Shown one piece after another: positions 1-5,905 of a DNA stretch of 5,905 nt; the first letter of the stretch is position 1; each line of letters begins with the position of its first letter. Position numbers and translations under genes: made by a program. Below the pieces are notes generated by a model, which saw nothing but the letters and a program-made list of their open reading frames with translations, did no database searches and was not told the origin of the DNA. The DNA comes from DATJGF01 sp035495315. Its GTDB lineage: Bacteria; Verrucomicrobiota; Verrucomicrobiia; Limisphaerales; UBA8199. Location of the stretch: NCBI GenBank assembly GCA_035495315.1, contig DATJGF010000096.1, positions 1 through 5,905 on the forward strand, in the 5' to 3' direction.

Positions 1-31
1 GTGGCTTTTGTCATTTGCTTCAACCCATTTT

Positions 32-1918
32 ATGAACTTACAGTCAGCAACAAATTGGCAAAAATACCACCCTCCCGCCGAGGCAGCGGACATTCTCCTG
101 CACTGCAAGCGGCTTATTATCGCTAACACGACCGAGGAACTTGTTGACCTCGCCTGTGGCAACTCGAAGTCGAATCGCTTTGAAGTAGCCTATGAAATTC
201 CGGGTAAGGGTATGATTACTGAAGCGACCGTCGCTCGAGTGCGAAACGGCGTTGCGGCCAATTACCCCGAGCCTTATATGCGCCGCCGGGACCCGGATTG
301 CATGCTGATAGGTGACGGTTTGCCCACCGACAAGGAGGCTTACAAGCTCCGGTTTGGAAATGATTTCGGCCCGGTGAGGCAGCAGACTTTAGAGTGGTTG
401 AAGAGCCAGGAATTGACGATGTTCGGTTTTGTGGCCGGCGGCGCGGGTCTGGGCATGGATGCCATGGTAATCGCGCCCGCTAATGCCGCTTTCTTCGCGC
501 TCGGCTTAGCGATGTTGCAGGGAATTATTCCATCCGATCTCATCCCGGCAACTTTTATGCCCCGGGCGATTATCTACGTGGCACCTGTCTTCCGGCACAC
601 CCATTTTGGCGGGAAGCAGATCGTAGTACATAACCGATGCGACGGCTTGCACGAACTGTTCTCCTACAATCTCTATCCCGGCCCGAGCGCCAAGAAGGGT
701 ATTTACGGGGTGCTGCTTGGGTTGGGTGAGCGCGAAGGCTGGGTGACCAATCACTGCTCCACGGTCCAGGTCATTACACCGTATGATAACGTGGTGACGA
801 TAATGCACGAAGGCGCCAGCGGCGGCGGCAAGAGTGAAATGCTCGAACAAGCCCATCGAGAGCCGGACGGACGTCTCCTTTTGGGCGAGAACCTGGTCAC
901 CAGCGAGAGGCGTTATTTGGAAATTCCACGCAGTTGCGGGCTGGAAGCCGTCACCGACGACATGGCTTTGTGCCATCCTTCGCTGCAAAAGGGAGAGGGA
1001 AAGCTGACGCTGACGGACGCCGAGAACGCCTGGTTTGTGCGCGTCAATCACATTGAACATTATGGGACTGATGTGCATCTGGAGAGACTTACCGCCGAAC
1101 CGCCGGTGCCCTTGCTGTTTCTGAATATTGACGCGGAACCCGGCAGCCGCGCGTTGATTTGGGAACATGTCGAAGACGCGCCCAAAAAACCATGTCCGAA
1201 TCCGCGTGTCATCATTCCGCGCAGCGTGTTTCCGGGCATTGTTGAGGGCGCAGTTTCGGTTGATATCCGCAGTTTTGGCGTGCGAACACCGCCATGCACC
1301 AAGGACAAGCCCAGTTACGGCATCCTGGGTTTATTGCACATACTGCCGCCTGCTTTAGCCTGGCTCTGGCGGCTGGTTTCCCCACGCGGACATGCCAACC
1401 CCAGCATCGTGGAGACTGAAGGGATGACCAGTGAAGGTGTTGGCTCTTACTGGCCGTTTGCGACCGGACGGCGAGTCGATCAGGCCAACCTGCTGCTTCG
1501 CCAGTTTGCCGAGAACACACGCATGCGTCACATTCTCTGCCCGAATCAGCATATCGGAGTCTGGCGCGTGGGATTCATGCCGCAATGGATAGCTCGCGAG
1601 TACATGGCCCGACGTGGAGCCGCCAGGTTCAGGCCGGAGCAGCTGCGGCCCGCGCGCTCGCCATTGCTTGGCCATACCCTGCATCAATTGCAGATCGAAG
1701 GACGCATGATCGCCCGTTGGTTCTTGCAGGTGGACACGCAGCCGGAGGTCGGAGAAGAAACTTATGACCAGGGCGCTAAAATCCTGCAAATGTTCTTCCA
1801 CAAGTGCCTGGCTGATTTTGGGGACCCGGATTTGGAGCCGCTTGGGAAACAGATCATCACCTGTTGTCTGGACGGGGGCAAGTTGGAGGATTACGAGCAA
1901 CTCATTCCCGCGGTCTGA
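32..1918 (+). CDS. DUF4914-family protein with a PEPCK/HPr-kinase-like nucleotide-binding core
   Basis: I recognise this as a DUF4914-type protein of unknown function, about 630 residues. Residue numbers count from the TTG at position 8; the ATG at 32 is residue 9 and is preferred, giving 628 aa. The frame stays open to the left edge, so a start outside the window is possible. No Shine-Dalgarno is visible. The middle aligns by eye with ATP-type PEP carboxykinase: KKG(I/Y) at 229-232 resembles its KKGMF substrate lysine motif, HCS at 249-251 its metal-ligand HCS, and GASGGGKS at 269-276 its GLSGTGKT P-loop. A DD pair at 317-318 resembles kinase-2, and FLNIDAE at 371-377 its FLTADA segment. The P-loop ends GKSE, as in HPr kinase/phosphorylase. 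Likely cytosolic; residues 437-458 are hydrophobic but look like an insert in the fold. It leads a tight three-gene cluster. Family call is fairly sure; the reaction is unknown, and PEPCK activity is not shown. Confidence 0.85.
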   Translation: MNLQSATNWQKYHPPAEAADILLHCKRLIIANTTEELVDLACGNSKSNRFEVAYEIPGKGMITEATVARVRNGVAANYPEPYMRRRDPDCMLIGDGLPTDKEAYKLRFGNDFGPVRQQTLEWLKSQELTMFGFVAGGAGLGMDAMVIAPANAAFFALGLAMLQGIIPSDLIPATFMPRAIIYVAPVFRHTHFGGKQIVVHNRCDGLHELFSYNLYPGPSAKKGIYGVLLGLGEREGWVTNHCSTVQVITPYDNVVTIMHEGASGGGKSEMLEQAHREPDGRLLLGENLVTSERRYLEIPRSCGLEAVTDDMALCHPSLQKGEGKLTLTDAENAWFVRVNHIEHYGTDVHLERLTAEPPVPLLFLNIDAEPGSRALIWEHVEDAPKKPCPNPRVIIPRSVFPGIVEGAVSVDIRSFGVRTPPCTKDKPSYGILGLLHILPPALAWLWRLVSPRGHANPSIVETEGMTSEGVGSYWPFATGRRVDQANLLLRQFAENTRMRHILCPNQHIGVWRVGFMPQWIAREYMARRGAARFRPEQLRPARSPLLGHTLHQLQIEGRMIARWFLQVDTQPEVGEETYDQGAKILQMFFHKCLADFGDPDLEPLGKQIITCCLDGGKLEDYEQLIPAV

Positions 1919-1954
1919 TTCACCAACATGGACCGCATCCGAGCTTTTCCATAA

Positions 1955-2764
1955 ATGGCCATTCACGCCACCGAAGCCAAGGCCATCTCTCTTATTGGCG
2001 TAGATTACGCGTGGCTCAGGACGCGGGATGGTGGCGACCTTTACTTGACCCGCTTCGGCGCGCCGTTTGGAAACCATCTTGCCCCGGAGAATTGGTATGC
2101 GTCGGACTGGTTTACTGCGCGGCGCGTGCGGTTGGCGGGCACAAGCGTGATTTACAAGCTGCCCACCAGGCCGGTGTGCGGCACCAGCCTCGACCTCGTA
2201 GTGCGCTTCAGCCGGGTCGGGGAGGAAATCCCTCTCGATCCTCTGCTCCTCAGTCAAAACCTTCAGACGGAGTTCAACAGCCCATTCGAGGAGATTGCGC
2301 TCGTTATGGAACTTCGGGCAGGGAGTGTTGGCACTTCCCGACCCCGTATTTTTACCAAGAAACCGCTCGCGATTTATGTGCCACCGGAACGGCTTGAGGA
2401 CTGGCAAACAGGGCGCCTGGAGAGCAAGATGGCGGTGAAACTCGCGCGGCATCCCGAGGCCAGGCTCGACACCTCTCGCCAATACATCCTTCTGTATGGC
2501 TGGATCGACGGGTTGAACGCGGTGCAAGCCGCTCAAGCTCTCGCAATGGCTCCCGATCCCGCTAAGCAGTTTCTGTCTGAAGTCACGCGGAACGCGATTA
2601 GCGATTTGGCAAGCCACGGTTTCCGCATGCTGGACATCAAGCCGGAACACGTTGTTCTCCGAATCCGTCCTGATGGTTCGCTGCTTCGGCGCGCTGGAAA
2701 TCCTTGTTATGCCCTGGTGGATTATGAATTACTGGAGCGCATAAGCCAGACATGCGCGTCCTGA
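1955..2764 (+). CDS. Minimal protein-kinase-like protein (degenerate, short C-lobe)
   Basis: I do not recognise a named family, but the 269-aa product carries protein-kinase-fold marks near its end. LDIKPEHVVL at 226-235 resembles the catalytic loop HxDxKxxN, with Asp227 and Lys229 kept and His232 where Asn is usual. VDYE at 255-258 sits in the DFG position, with Asp256 as the likely metal ligand. Earlier, LVVRFSR at 81-87 could be the beta-3 strand, FEEIALVMEL at 111-120 the alpha-C region, and YILLYGWIDG at 177-186 the hinge. The protein stops about 11 residues after DYE, so the usual activation segment and C-lobe helices are absent, as in small lipopolysaccharide-kinase-like proteins. The start is the first ATG after an in-frame TAA at 1952-1954; no Shine-Dalgarno is visible. 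It lies 36 bp after the PEPCK-like gene and overlaps the carbonic anhydrase gene by 13 bp, implying co-transcription. It could be an active small kinase or a pseudokinase. Confidence 0.75.
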   Translation: MAIHATEAKAISLIGVDYAWLRTRDGGDLYLTRFGAPFGNHLAPENWYASDWFTARRVRLAGTSVIYKLPTRPVCGTSLDLVVRFSRVGEEIPLDPLLLSQNLQTEFNSPFEEIALVMELRAGSVGTSRPRIFTKKPLAIYVPPERLEDWQTGRLESKMAVKLARHPEARLDTSRQYILLYGWIDGLNAVQAAQALAMAPDPAKQFLSEVTRNAISDLASHGFRMLDIKPEHVVLRIRPDGSLLRRAGNPCYALVDYELLERISQTCAS

Positions 2765-3396
2765 AACATCTCTTTGAGAGCAATCGGGCCTGGGCCAAAA
2801 ACGTCCGCCAGGGCGATCCTGAGTTCTTCCAACGGCTTTCCAGGCAGCAATCGCCCAGTTACCTGTGGATCGGGTGTTCGGACAGCCGCGTGCCTGCGAA
2901 TCAAATTGTGGGCCTGCTGCCTGGGGAGATGTTCGTTCACCGCAATATAGCCAATATCGTCGAGCATGCCGACCTCAATTGCATGTCCGTGATCCAGTTC
3001 GCGATTGACGTGCTGAAAGTCAGGCACGTCATTGTTTGCGGTCATTATGATTGCGCTGGCATCCGGGCGGCTCAGCGGGGCGACCAACTCGGCCTCGTTG
3101 ACCACTGGCTGCGGCACGTGCGCGGCGTTTGCGAAAAACACACGCCCCGGCTCATCGAAGTTACCGATGAGTCGCAGCGCAGCGACCGGCTCTGCGAGTT
3201 GAACGTCATCGAACAAGTCGCGAAAGTGTGTCATGCACCGGCTGCTCGCGAGGCATGGAACCGTGGCCAGGAATTATCGGTCCATGGCTGGATTTACGGG
3301 TTGCATGATGGCCTGCTGAGGGACCTGAATACGACCGTGACGGCTTTTCACGAGACGGAGGAAACCTATAAAGCCGCGATTTCATCTGTGCTTTAA
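2752..3396 (+). CDS. can: Beta-class carbonic anhydrase
   Basis: This cytosolic zinc enzyme interconverts CO2 and bicarbonate. The 214-aa product matches the E. coli Can type in length (220 aa) and residue numbering: CSDSR at 42-46 gives zinc ligand Cys42 and the catalytic dyad Asp44/Arg46, and HYDC at 98-101 gives zinc ligands His98 and Cys101. Trp39, Arg64 and Tyr182 match the Trp39/Arg64/Tyr181 site that binds inhibitory bicarbonate in the type II enzymes of E. coli and Haemophilus, so allosteric control by bicarbonate and pH is likely. The family's CELNV (148-152) and HGWxYGxHDG (178-187) stretches are also intact. The ATG lies inside the 3' end of the kinase-like gene, overlapping by 13 bp in another frame. 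A GGAG lies upstream, but too far to decide the start, so translational coupling is likely. As last gene of the cluster, it may supply or remove CO2/bicarbonate for the PEPCK-like protein, which is inference. Confidence 0.97.
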   Translation: MRVLKHLFESNRAWAKNVRQGDPEFFQRLSRQQSPSYLWIGCSDSRVPANQIVGLLPGEMFVHRNIANIVEHADLNCMSVIQFAIDVLKVRHVIVCGHYDCAGIRAAQRGDQLGLVDHWLRHVRGVCEKHTPRLIEVTDESQRSDRLCELNVIEQVAKVCHAPAAREAWNRGQELSVHGWIYGLHDGLLRDLNTTVTAFHETEETYKAAISSVL

Positions 3397-3416
3397 TCCA
3401 TTAATCCGCGACCAAC

Positions 3417-3437
3417 CCGGCCTCCTGCGTCGGCCGG
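3417..3437. terminator. Possible bidirectional terminator hairpin
   Basis: CCGGCC at 3417-3422 pairs with GGCCGG at 3432-3437 around a 9-nt loop. It sits in the 51-bp gap between the convergent carbonic anhydrase gene and the - strand gene ending at 3448, where a shared terminator would be expected. There is no clean T-tract on either side, only a loose T-rich stretch at 3446-3463, so it is not a classical intrinsic terminator. Confidence 0.35.
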
Positions 3438-3447
3438 CTTGCGCGTT

Positions 3448-4053
3448 TCACTTATTTTCCTTTAGCGCGTCCCGAAGAACTCTGGGATTTTCATTCGCCC
3501 TAAGCACGTCACCTGCCAGGGACCAGGCCGGTCCCTGGAAATCCAAACTCAACGCGCGAAGCCTCTCAACCGCATCGGGAGGTAGCGGACAAAGGGCCAG
3601 GAGCCCCGTAACCGCCTGCCGCCGCTCTTTCTCCACTTGTTGTGCGCTTGGGAAGAATTTCTGGGTCAGCGACAAATTCGCGGCATAACGTTGAGCGAGT
3701 TTTGAAAACCGCGACCGAGGCGGGCGCTGTTCCAATTTTTGAATCAGGAAAGCGAGGCCGTTGGTGCCAATGGTGCGTATAGCCGTGAAGGCCTGACGGT
3801 GGTCCTCGGCGCGGGATGTTCCTGGGCCGGAAGCGCCGCCGAAAAACGGGTTGGAGTAGACAACATTAACTCCGGACAGAGAGCTTCCGGACGGCCCCTC
3901 GACGGAAACAATCGGCAGTTGGTTCAACCAGAAGGAGAGCGGTTGACCGCCATACGCAGGCAATCTTGAGGGCCATAGTGCTGCCCAAAGGGCGGCGACC
4001 AGCAGGCACGCCGCAACGAGCAACCCAAAGCGCTTAGAAGCCTTCGCTGTCAC
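3448..4053 (-). CDS. Membrane-anchored or exported HEAT-like hypothetical protein
   Basis: The product is 201 aa of unknown function. It opens with a basic stretch (KASKR, residues 4-8) and a hydrophobic segment at about 9-27, which is a signal anchor or uncleaved signal peptide. The rest should therefore lie outside the cytoplasm. YGGQPLSFWL at 34-43 followed by QAFTAIRTIGTNGLAFLIQK at 87-106 is a pairing I associate with a large group of verrucomicrobial proteins with HEAT-like helical repeats. A second helical stretch (about 139-200) may hold further degenerate repeats. Such repeats usually bind proteins; no catalytic motif is seen. The GTG at 4053 is the only sensible start, with the signal segment following directly and no Shine-Dalgarno. 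It converges on the carbonic anhydrase gene and is separated from the upstream pseudopilin gene by 459 bp, so it is probably transcribed on its own. It is a real gene with fair certainty; the role is unknown. Confidence 0.7.
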   Translation of the reverse strand: MTAKASKRFGLLVAACLLVAALWAALWPSRLPAYGGQPLSFWLNQLPIVSVEGPSGSSLSGVNVVYSNPFFGGASGPGTSRAEDHRQAFTAIRTIGTNGLAFLIQKLEQRPPRSRFSKLAQRYAANLSLTQKFFPSAQQVEKERRQAVTGLLALCPLPPDAVERLRALSLDFQGPAWSLAGDVLRANENPRVLRDALKENK

Positions 4054-4512
4054 GATACAGAAGCTGAGCGAGCGACGCTGCCGGGGCGCCCCTTGCTGAA
4101 GCCGATAATGACCTGCAGCGAGTGGCTCACAAGTTCAATCTCTCAGCGCTTCGCCGAGAGCCGTGAAGGTCCCCGGCGAGGCCACAGCCAAAACCTGGAG
4201 GATGCGAGTTCATGTTGAAGCAAGACTGAGCCGCATAGAGGAATTGTACCAAAAGGTACCCCGACCTCCTGGAACGCCGAGCTCGCACGGGGAATCCGAA
4301 CATTCCGGCGAGCCGTTTTTCGAAGCGCATCTCTCTTTTCGGCCACCCGACCGAAATCCTGTGCCAGGAGATCTCCGAAGAATGAGCCCGAGCGCGTGAC
4401 ATCGCCGCTCAATACAGCCTTACCGAAAGCCAGCCCTTGACGCGCTTGAAAAACCGCAATCCATTAGCCCGCCGTCGGATCACCTATGGCGGCCAGAGTG
4501 CTTAGCGATCCC
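4054..4512. other. 459-bp stretch with no convincing gene, rich in short inverted repeats
   Basis: No reading frame here gives a credible protein. Open frames exist on both strands at about 4127-4412, but they overlap one another and their products are low-complexity, Arg/Pro/Ser-rich and without motifs. The interval must hold the promoter of the - strand gene starting at 4053, though I see no clear -35/-10 pair. Several short hairpins cluster at 4140-4160, 4246-4259, 4291-4306 and 4337-4356, with a 10-bp palindrome GGAGATCTCC at 4367-4376. It could be an interspersed repeat, a structured RNA or simply decayed sequence. Confidence 0.5.
4140..4160. repeat. Imperfect inverted repeat (hairpin)
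   Basis: CTCTC at 4140-4144 pairs with GAGAG at 4156-4160, then an A/C mismatch, then GCG with CGC around a 3-nt CTT loop. It is the strongest hairpin in the non-coding interval and lies about 90 bp upstream of the GTG start at 4053. There is no T-tract on either side, so I do not call it a terminator. Confidence 0.4.
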
Positions 4513-5361
4513 CTAATCGTGATCCTGGGAACAGTGCTGCTGCAGCCAAACAACGTCCTGGTTGTTGGGAGAGGCCTGGACGTTCAAATCGGTCGTTAAC
4601 GGGGGCATCGTGCGCGGATCCTTCCACTTATGAATCTCCGCGTGACCGTCGCAGAAAGCAAAGCCACCGGCCCGGTTGTGGTAGCTCGCCGGCCAATCCA
4701 CAATTTTGGTTGTGTTCGGATCCGGAAAACCGTCCATCTCGGTAACGAAGTATGCGTCATTGATGCTGTCCTTGCGTTCATCAAGGAGCACGAATGTATT
4801 GGCCGGGCCGGGTTTCACCATTTCCTGAATTTTGCGATAAACATGCCACTTCCCGTTGAGGCCCCAGAAGCCGCGATAATCCGATCCTTGGGCATCGCCA
4901 TTGCCGCCGACCCAATTGCTCATCGACATACTTCGAACCCGCGGGACCCGTTGGCCCTGGGCATTCACCGCGGTGCTCGGGTCCCCCGGGCACCGGAAGA
5001 TGCCCGGTGATTTGCAATAAGGCCAGATCATCCCCTGCTTGAGTGTGCTATCGATATCCCAATTGGCTTGAGCATTGTCGTTGTTTACGTCGATGTATCC
5101 CTTGACCCAAACGTAGGGCGCTCCCGCTGCCACGCCATAAGCGAACGGCAACAAATCCCGGTTTTCCTCCGAGTACATGCGCCAGGCCAACATGAGCTGG
5201 CGGGAGTTATTCATGCATTGAATCGATTGCGCGCGCACCTTCGCCTTCGACAGGGCGGGCAGGAGCATGGCGGCGAGGATGGCGATGATCGCGATGACGA
5301 CGAGCAGTTCGATCAGGGTAAAACCGAATTTGGAGGCGTTGCTGAACCGGGGCCGTTTCAT
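4513..5361 (-). CDS. Type II secretion/type IV pilin-like pseudopilin with H-X9-DG motif
   Basis: The N-terminus is a class III prepilin signal: a short basic leader (MKRPRF...SKFG), a Gly-Phe cleavage site, then FTLIE with the invariant Glu5 and a hydrophobic helix ending AAMLLPALSKAK. Prepilin peptidase would cut after the Gly, and the helix would anchor the subunit in the inner membrane before assembly. The C-terminal half has an exact H-X9-DG motif (His, nine residues, Asp-Gly, codons near 4680-4645), typical of the large Planctomycetes/Verrucomicrobia pseudopilin group. Cys residues in the YCKSPGIFRCPGD region may form a disulfide. I chose the ATG at 5361 (282 aa, 13-residue leader). Alternatives are ATG 5370 and TTG 5418; the TTG has a good GAGGAG 5 nt upstream but would give a 32-residue leader. 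Genomes of this group carry many such proteins, often not beside secretion genes, as here. Family is certain; the substrate or machine is not. Confidence 0.93.
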   Translation of the reverse strand: MKRPRFSNASKFGFTLIELLVVIAIIAILAAMLLPALSKAKVRAQSIQCMNNSRQLMLAWRMYSEENRDLLPFAYGVAAGAPYVWVKGYIDVNNDNAQANWDIDSTLKQGMIWPYCKSPGIFRCPGDPSTAVNAQGQRVPRVRSMSMSNWVGGNGDAQGSDYRGFWGLNGKWHVYRKIQEMVKPGPANTFVLLDERKDSINDAYFVTEMDGFPDPNTTKIVDWPASYHNRAGGFAFCDGHAEIHKWKDPRTMPPLTTDLNVQASPNNQDVVWLQQHCSQDHD

Positions 5362-5522
5362 AGCGGACATGAGATAAATCGGATAAAGCAGGCTACCGGT
5401 TTGGGCACCGGACGTCAACCAAACTCCTCGCCCTTGTCAAAGTCCTCGGCTCTCGCACGCCAGGTTCCTGCCTGGGATCTGACACTTTGGGATGAGAAAG
5501 GAGGGGCTTACCGCGGGTGCAT

Positions 5523-5560
5523 ATTAGTCATTGGTCATTAGTCATTAGTCATTAGTCATT
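5523..5560. repeat. 7-bp tandem repeat, five units of ATTAGTC
   Basis: The heptamer ATTAGTC occurs five times head to tail, followed by a partial ATT. The second unit carries one change (ATTGGTC). Read on the - strand the unit is GACTAAT, so TAA and TGA stops recur and, because 7 is not a multiple of 3, fall in all three frames. It is AT-rich against a GC-rich background and sits 18 bp downstream of the TPR gene's stop, between it and the pseudopilin gene. Confidence 0.9.
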
Positions 5561-5578
5561 CCCTCGCCTCCGAGTTGA

Positions 5579-5905
5579 TCACGGCGGACGCGCAAGCGCC
5601 TGGAACCTGGCGTCCTGCTTTAGCGCGTTGAACCGGGGGTCTTGCTGCAAGGTTTCATTCAGGTCCTGTACCTTATCGTCCTGCCTTCGGCGGTGGCGGT
5701 TCAGGTTGAGTGCGCGTTCGAGGGCCGGCCAGGCCTGGTCGGCCTTGCCAACGGAGGCGCGGACAGCCGCGAGGTCGTACCAGGCCTCGGGATTTTCGGG
5801 GTCAACCGCGACCAGTCTTTCGAGCGTCCTCTCGAGCCCCGGCCAGTTCCCGATTTGTGCAAAGGCCTGGGCGATATTCAACAGGTGGCGCGGTTGGGCG
5901 GCGGG
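5579..5905 (-). CDS. C-terminal end of a TPR-repeat protein (partial, cut by window edge)
   Basis: Only the last 108 residues are inside the window. The frame is open to the right edge with no stop, so the TTG at 5881 is just an internal Leu codon and the real start lies outside. Two tandem tetratricopeptide repeats are visible. The first is HLLNIAQAFAQIGNWPGLER with its following helix. The second begins NPEAWYDLAAVRASVGKADQ and has the classic Trp, Leu, Gly and Ala spacing. TPRs form helical scaffolds that bind other proteins. The tail has a short echoing pattern, DPRFNALKQDARFQAL. In verrucomicrobial genomes similar TPR tails occur at the C-terminus of large membrane glycosyltransferase-like proteins, but nothing here shows what precedes it. 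It ends 217 bp before the pseudopilin ATG on the same strand. Confidence 0.8.
   Translation of the reverse strand, partial: PAAQPRHLLNIAQAFAQIGNWPGLERTLERLVAVDPENPEAWYDLAAVRASVGKADQAWPALERALNLNRHRRRQDDKVQDLNETLQQDPRFNALKQDARFQALARPP

Noticed and set aside
506..1168. 220-codon open frame on the - strand
   Set aside because: It is fully antisense to the PEPCK-like core, where conserved motifs support the + strand; its product shows no motif.
1355..2650. 431-codon open frame on the - strand
   Set aside because: It lies antisense across two better-supported genes (PEPCK-like and kinase-like), and its product is Arg/Pro/His-rich without any recognisable motif. GC-rich coding DNA often leaves such antisense frames open.
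2722..3234. 170-codon open frame on the - strand
   Set aside because: Antisense to the carbonic anhydrase, whose catalytic residues are all intact.
4127..4412. Three overlapping small open frames on both strands (about 80-90 codons)
   Set aside because: They exclude one another, have no ribosome-binding site or motif, and look like non-coding GC-rich sequence.
4469..4492. CCGCC/GGCGG inverted repeat downstream of the pseudopilin as a terminator
   Set aside because: Only a 5-bp stem with a 14-nt loop and no T-tract on the - strand.
5390..5418. TTGACG, 17-bp spacer, TAGCCT on the - strand as a sigma-70-like promoter for the pseudopilin
   Set aside because: The -35 is good but the -10 matches only three of six consensus bases, and it overlaps a possible TTG start; not strong enough to call.
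5460..5475. CCAGG/CCTGG inverted repeat between the TPR gene and the pseudopilin
   Set aside because: A 5-bp stem with a 6-nt loop and no T-run or operator context; expected by chance at this base composition.
5068..5541. 157-codon open frame on the + strand
   Set aside because: Antisense to the pseudopilin N-terminus; the acidic Asp/Glu/Gly-rich stretch is the complement of the conserved hydrophobic pilin helix.

Overview
The window looks like a chromosomal piece from a Verrucomicrobia-type bacterium, most likely near Pedosphaera/Limisphaerales. It is GC-rich and carries three family signatures common in that phylum. These are a pseudopilin with an FTLIELLVVIAIIAILAAMLLPAL-type N-terminus and a C-terminal H-X9-DG motif, a membrane-anchored protein with a 'YGGQPLSFWL ... 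AIRTIGTNGL' HEAT-like signature, and a DUF4914-type protein. This assignment is by recognition; no marker gene is present.

Positions 1-3396 (+ strand) hold a compact three-gene cluster. A large DUF4914-family protein shows a recognisable phosphoenolpyruvate carboxykinase (PEPCK)/HPr-kinase-like nucleotide-binding core. After 36 bp comes a small protein with the catalytic-loop and DFG-like motifs of a protein-kinase-like fold but almost no C-lobe. Its last 13 bases overlap a complete beta-class carbonic anhydrase with all expected zinc and catalytic residues. The tight packing suggests one transcript. A PEPCK-like enzyme and a carbonic anhydrase share the CO2/bicarbonate pool, and a kinase-like protein between them could modify or regulate one of them. 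This is the most interesting part of the window, but the functional link is inference.

Positions 3397-3447 are a short convergent intergenic space with a GC-rich hairpin that may terminate transcription from both sides.

Positions 3448-5905 read on the - strand. In transcription order from the right they are: the C-terminal end of a TPR protein cut by the window edge, a short intergenic stretch with a 7-bp tandem repeat, a type II secretion/type IV pilin-like pseudopilin, 459 bp of apparently non-coding DNA dense in short inverted repeats, and the HEAT-like anchored protein. These - strand genes are widely spaced and show no obvious functional link to one another. I see no RNA genes, insertion sequences, CRISPR arrays or phage genes.
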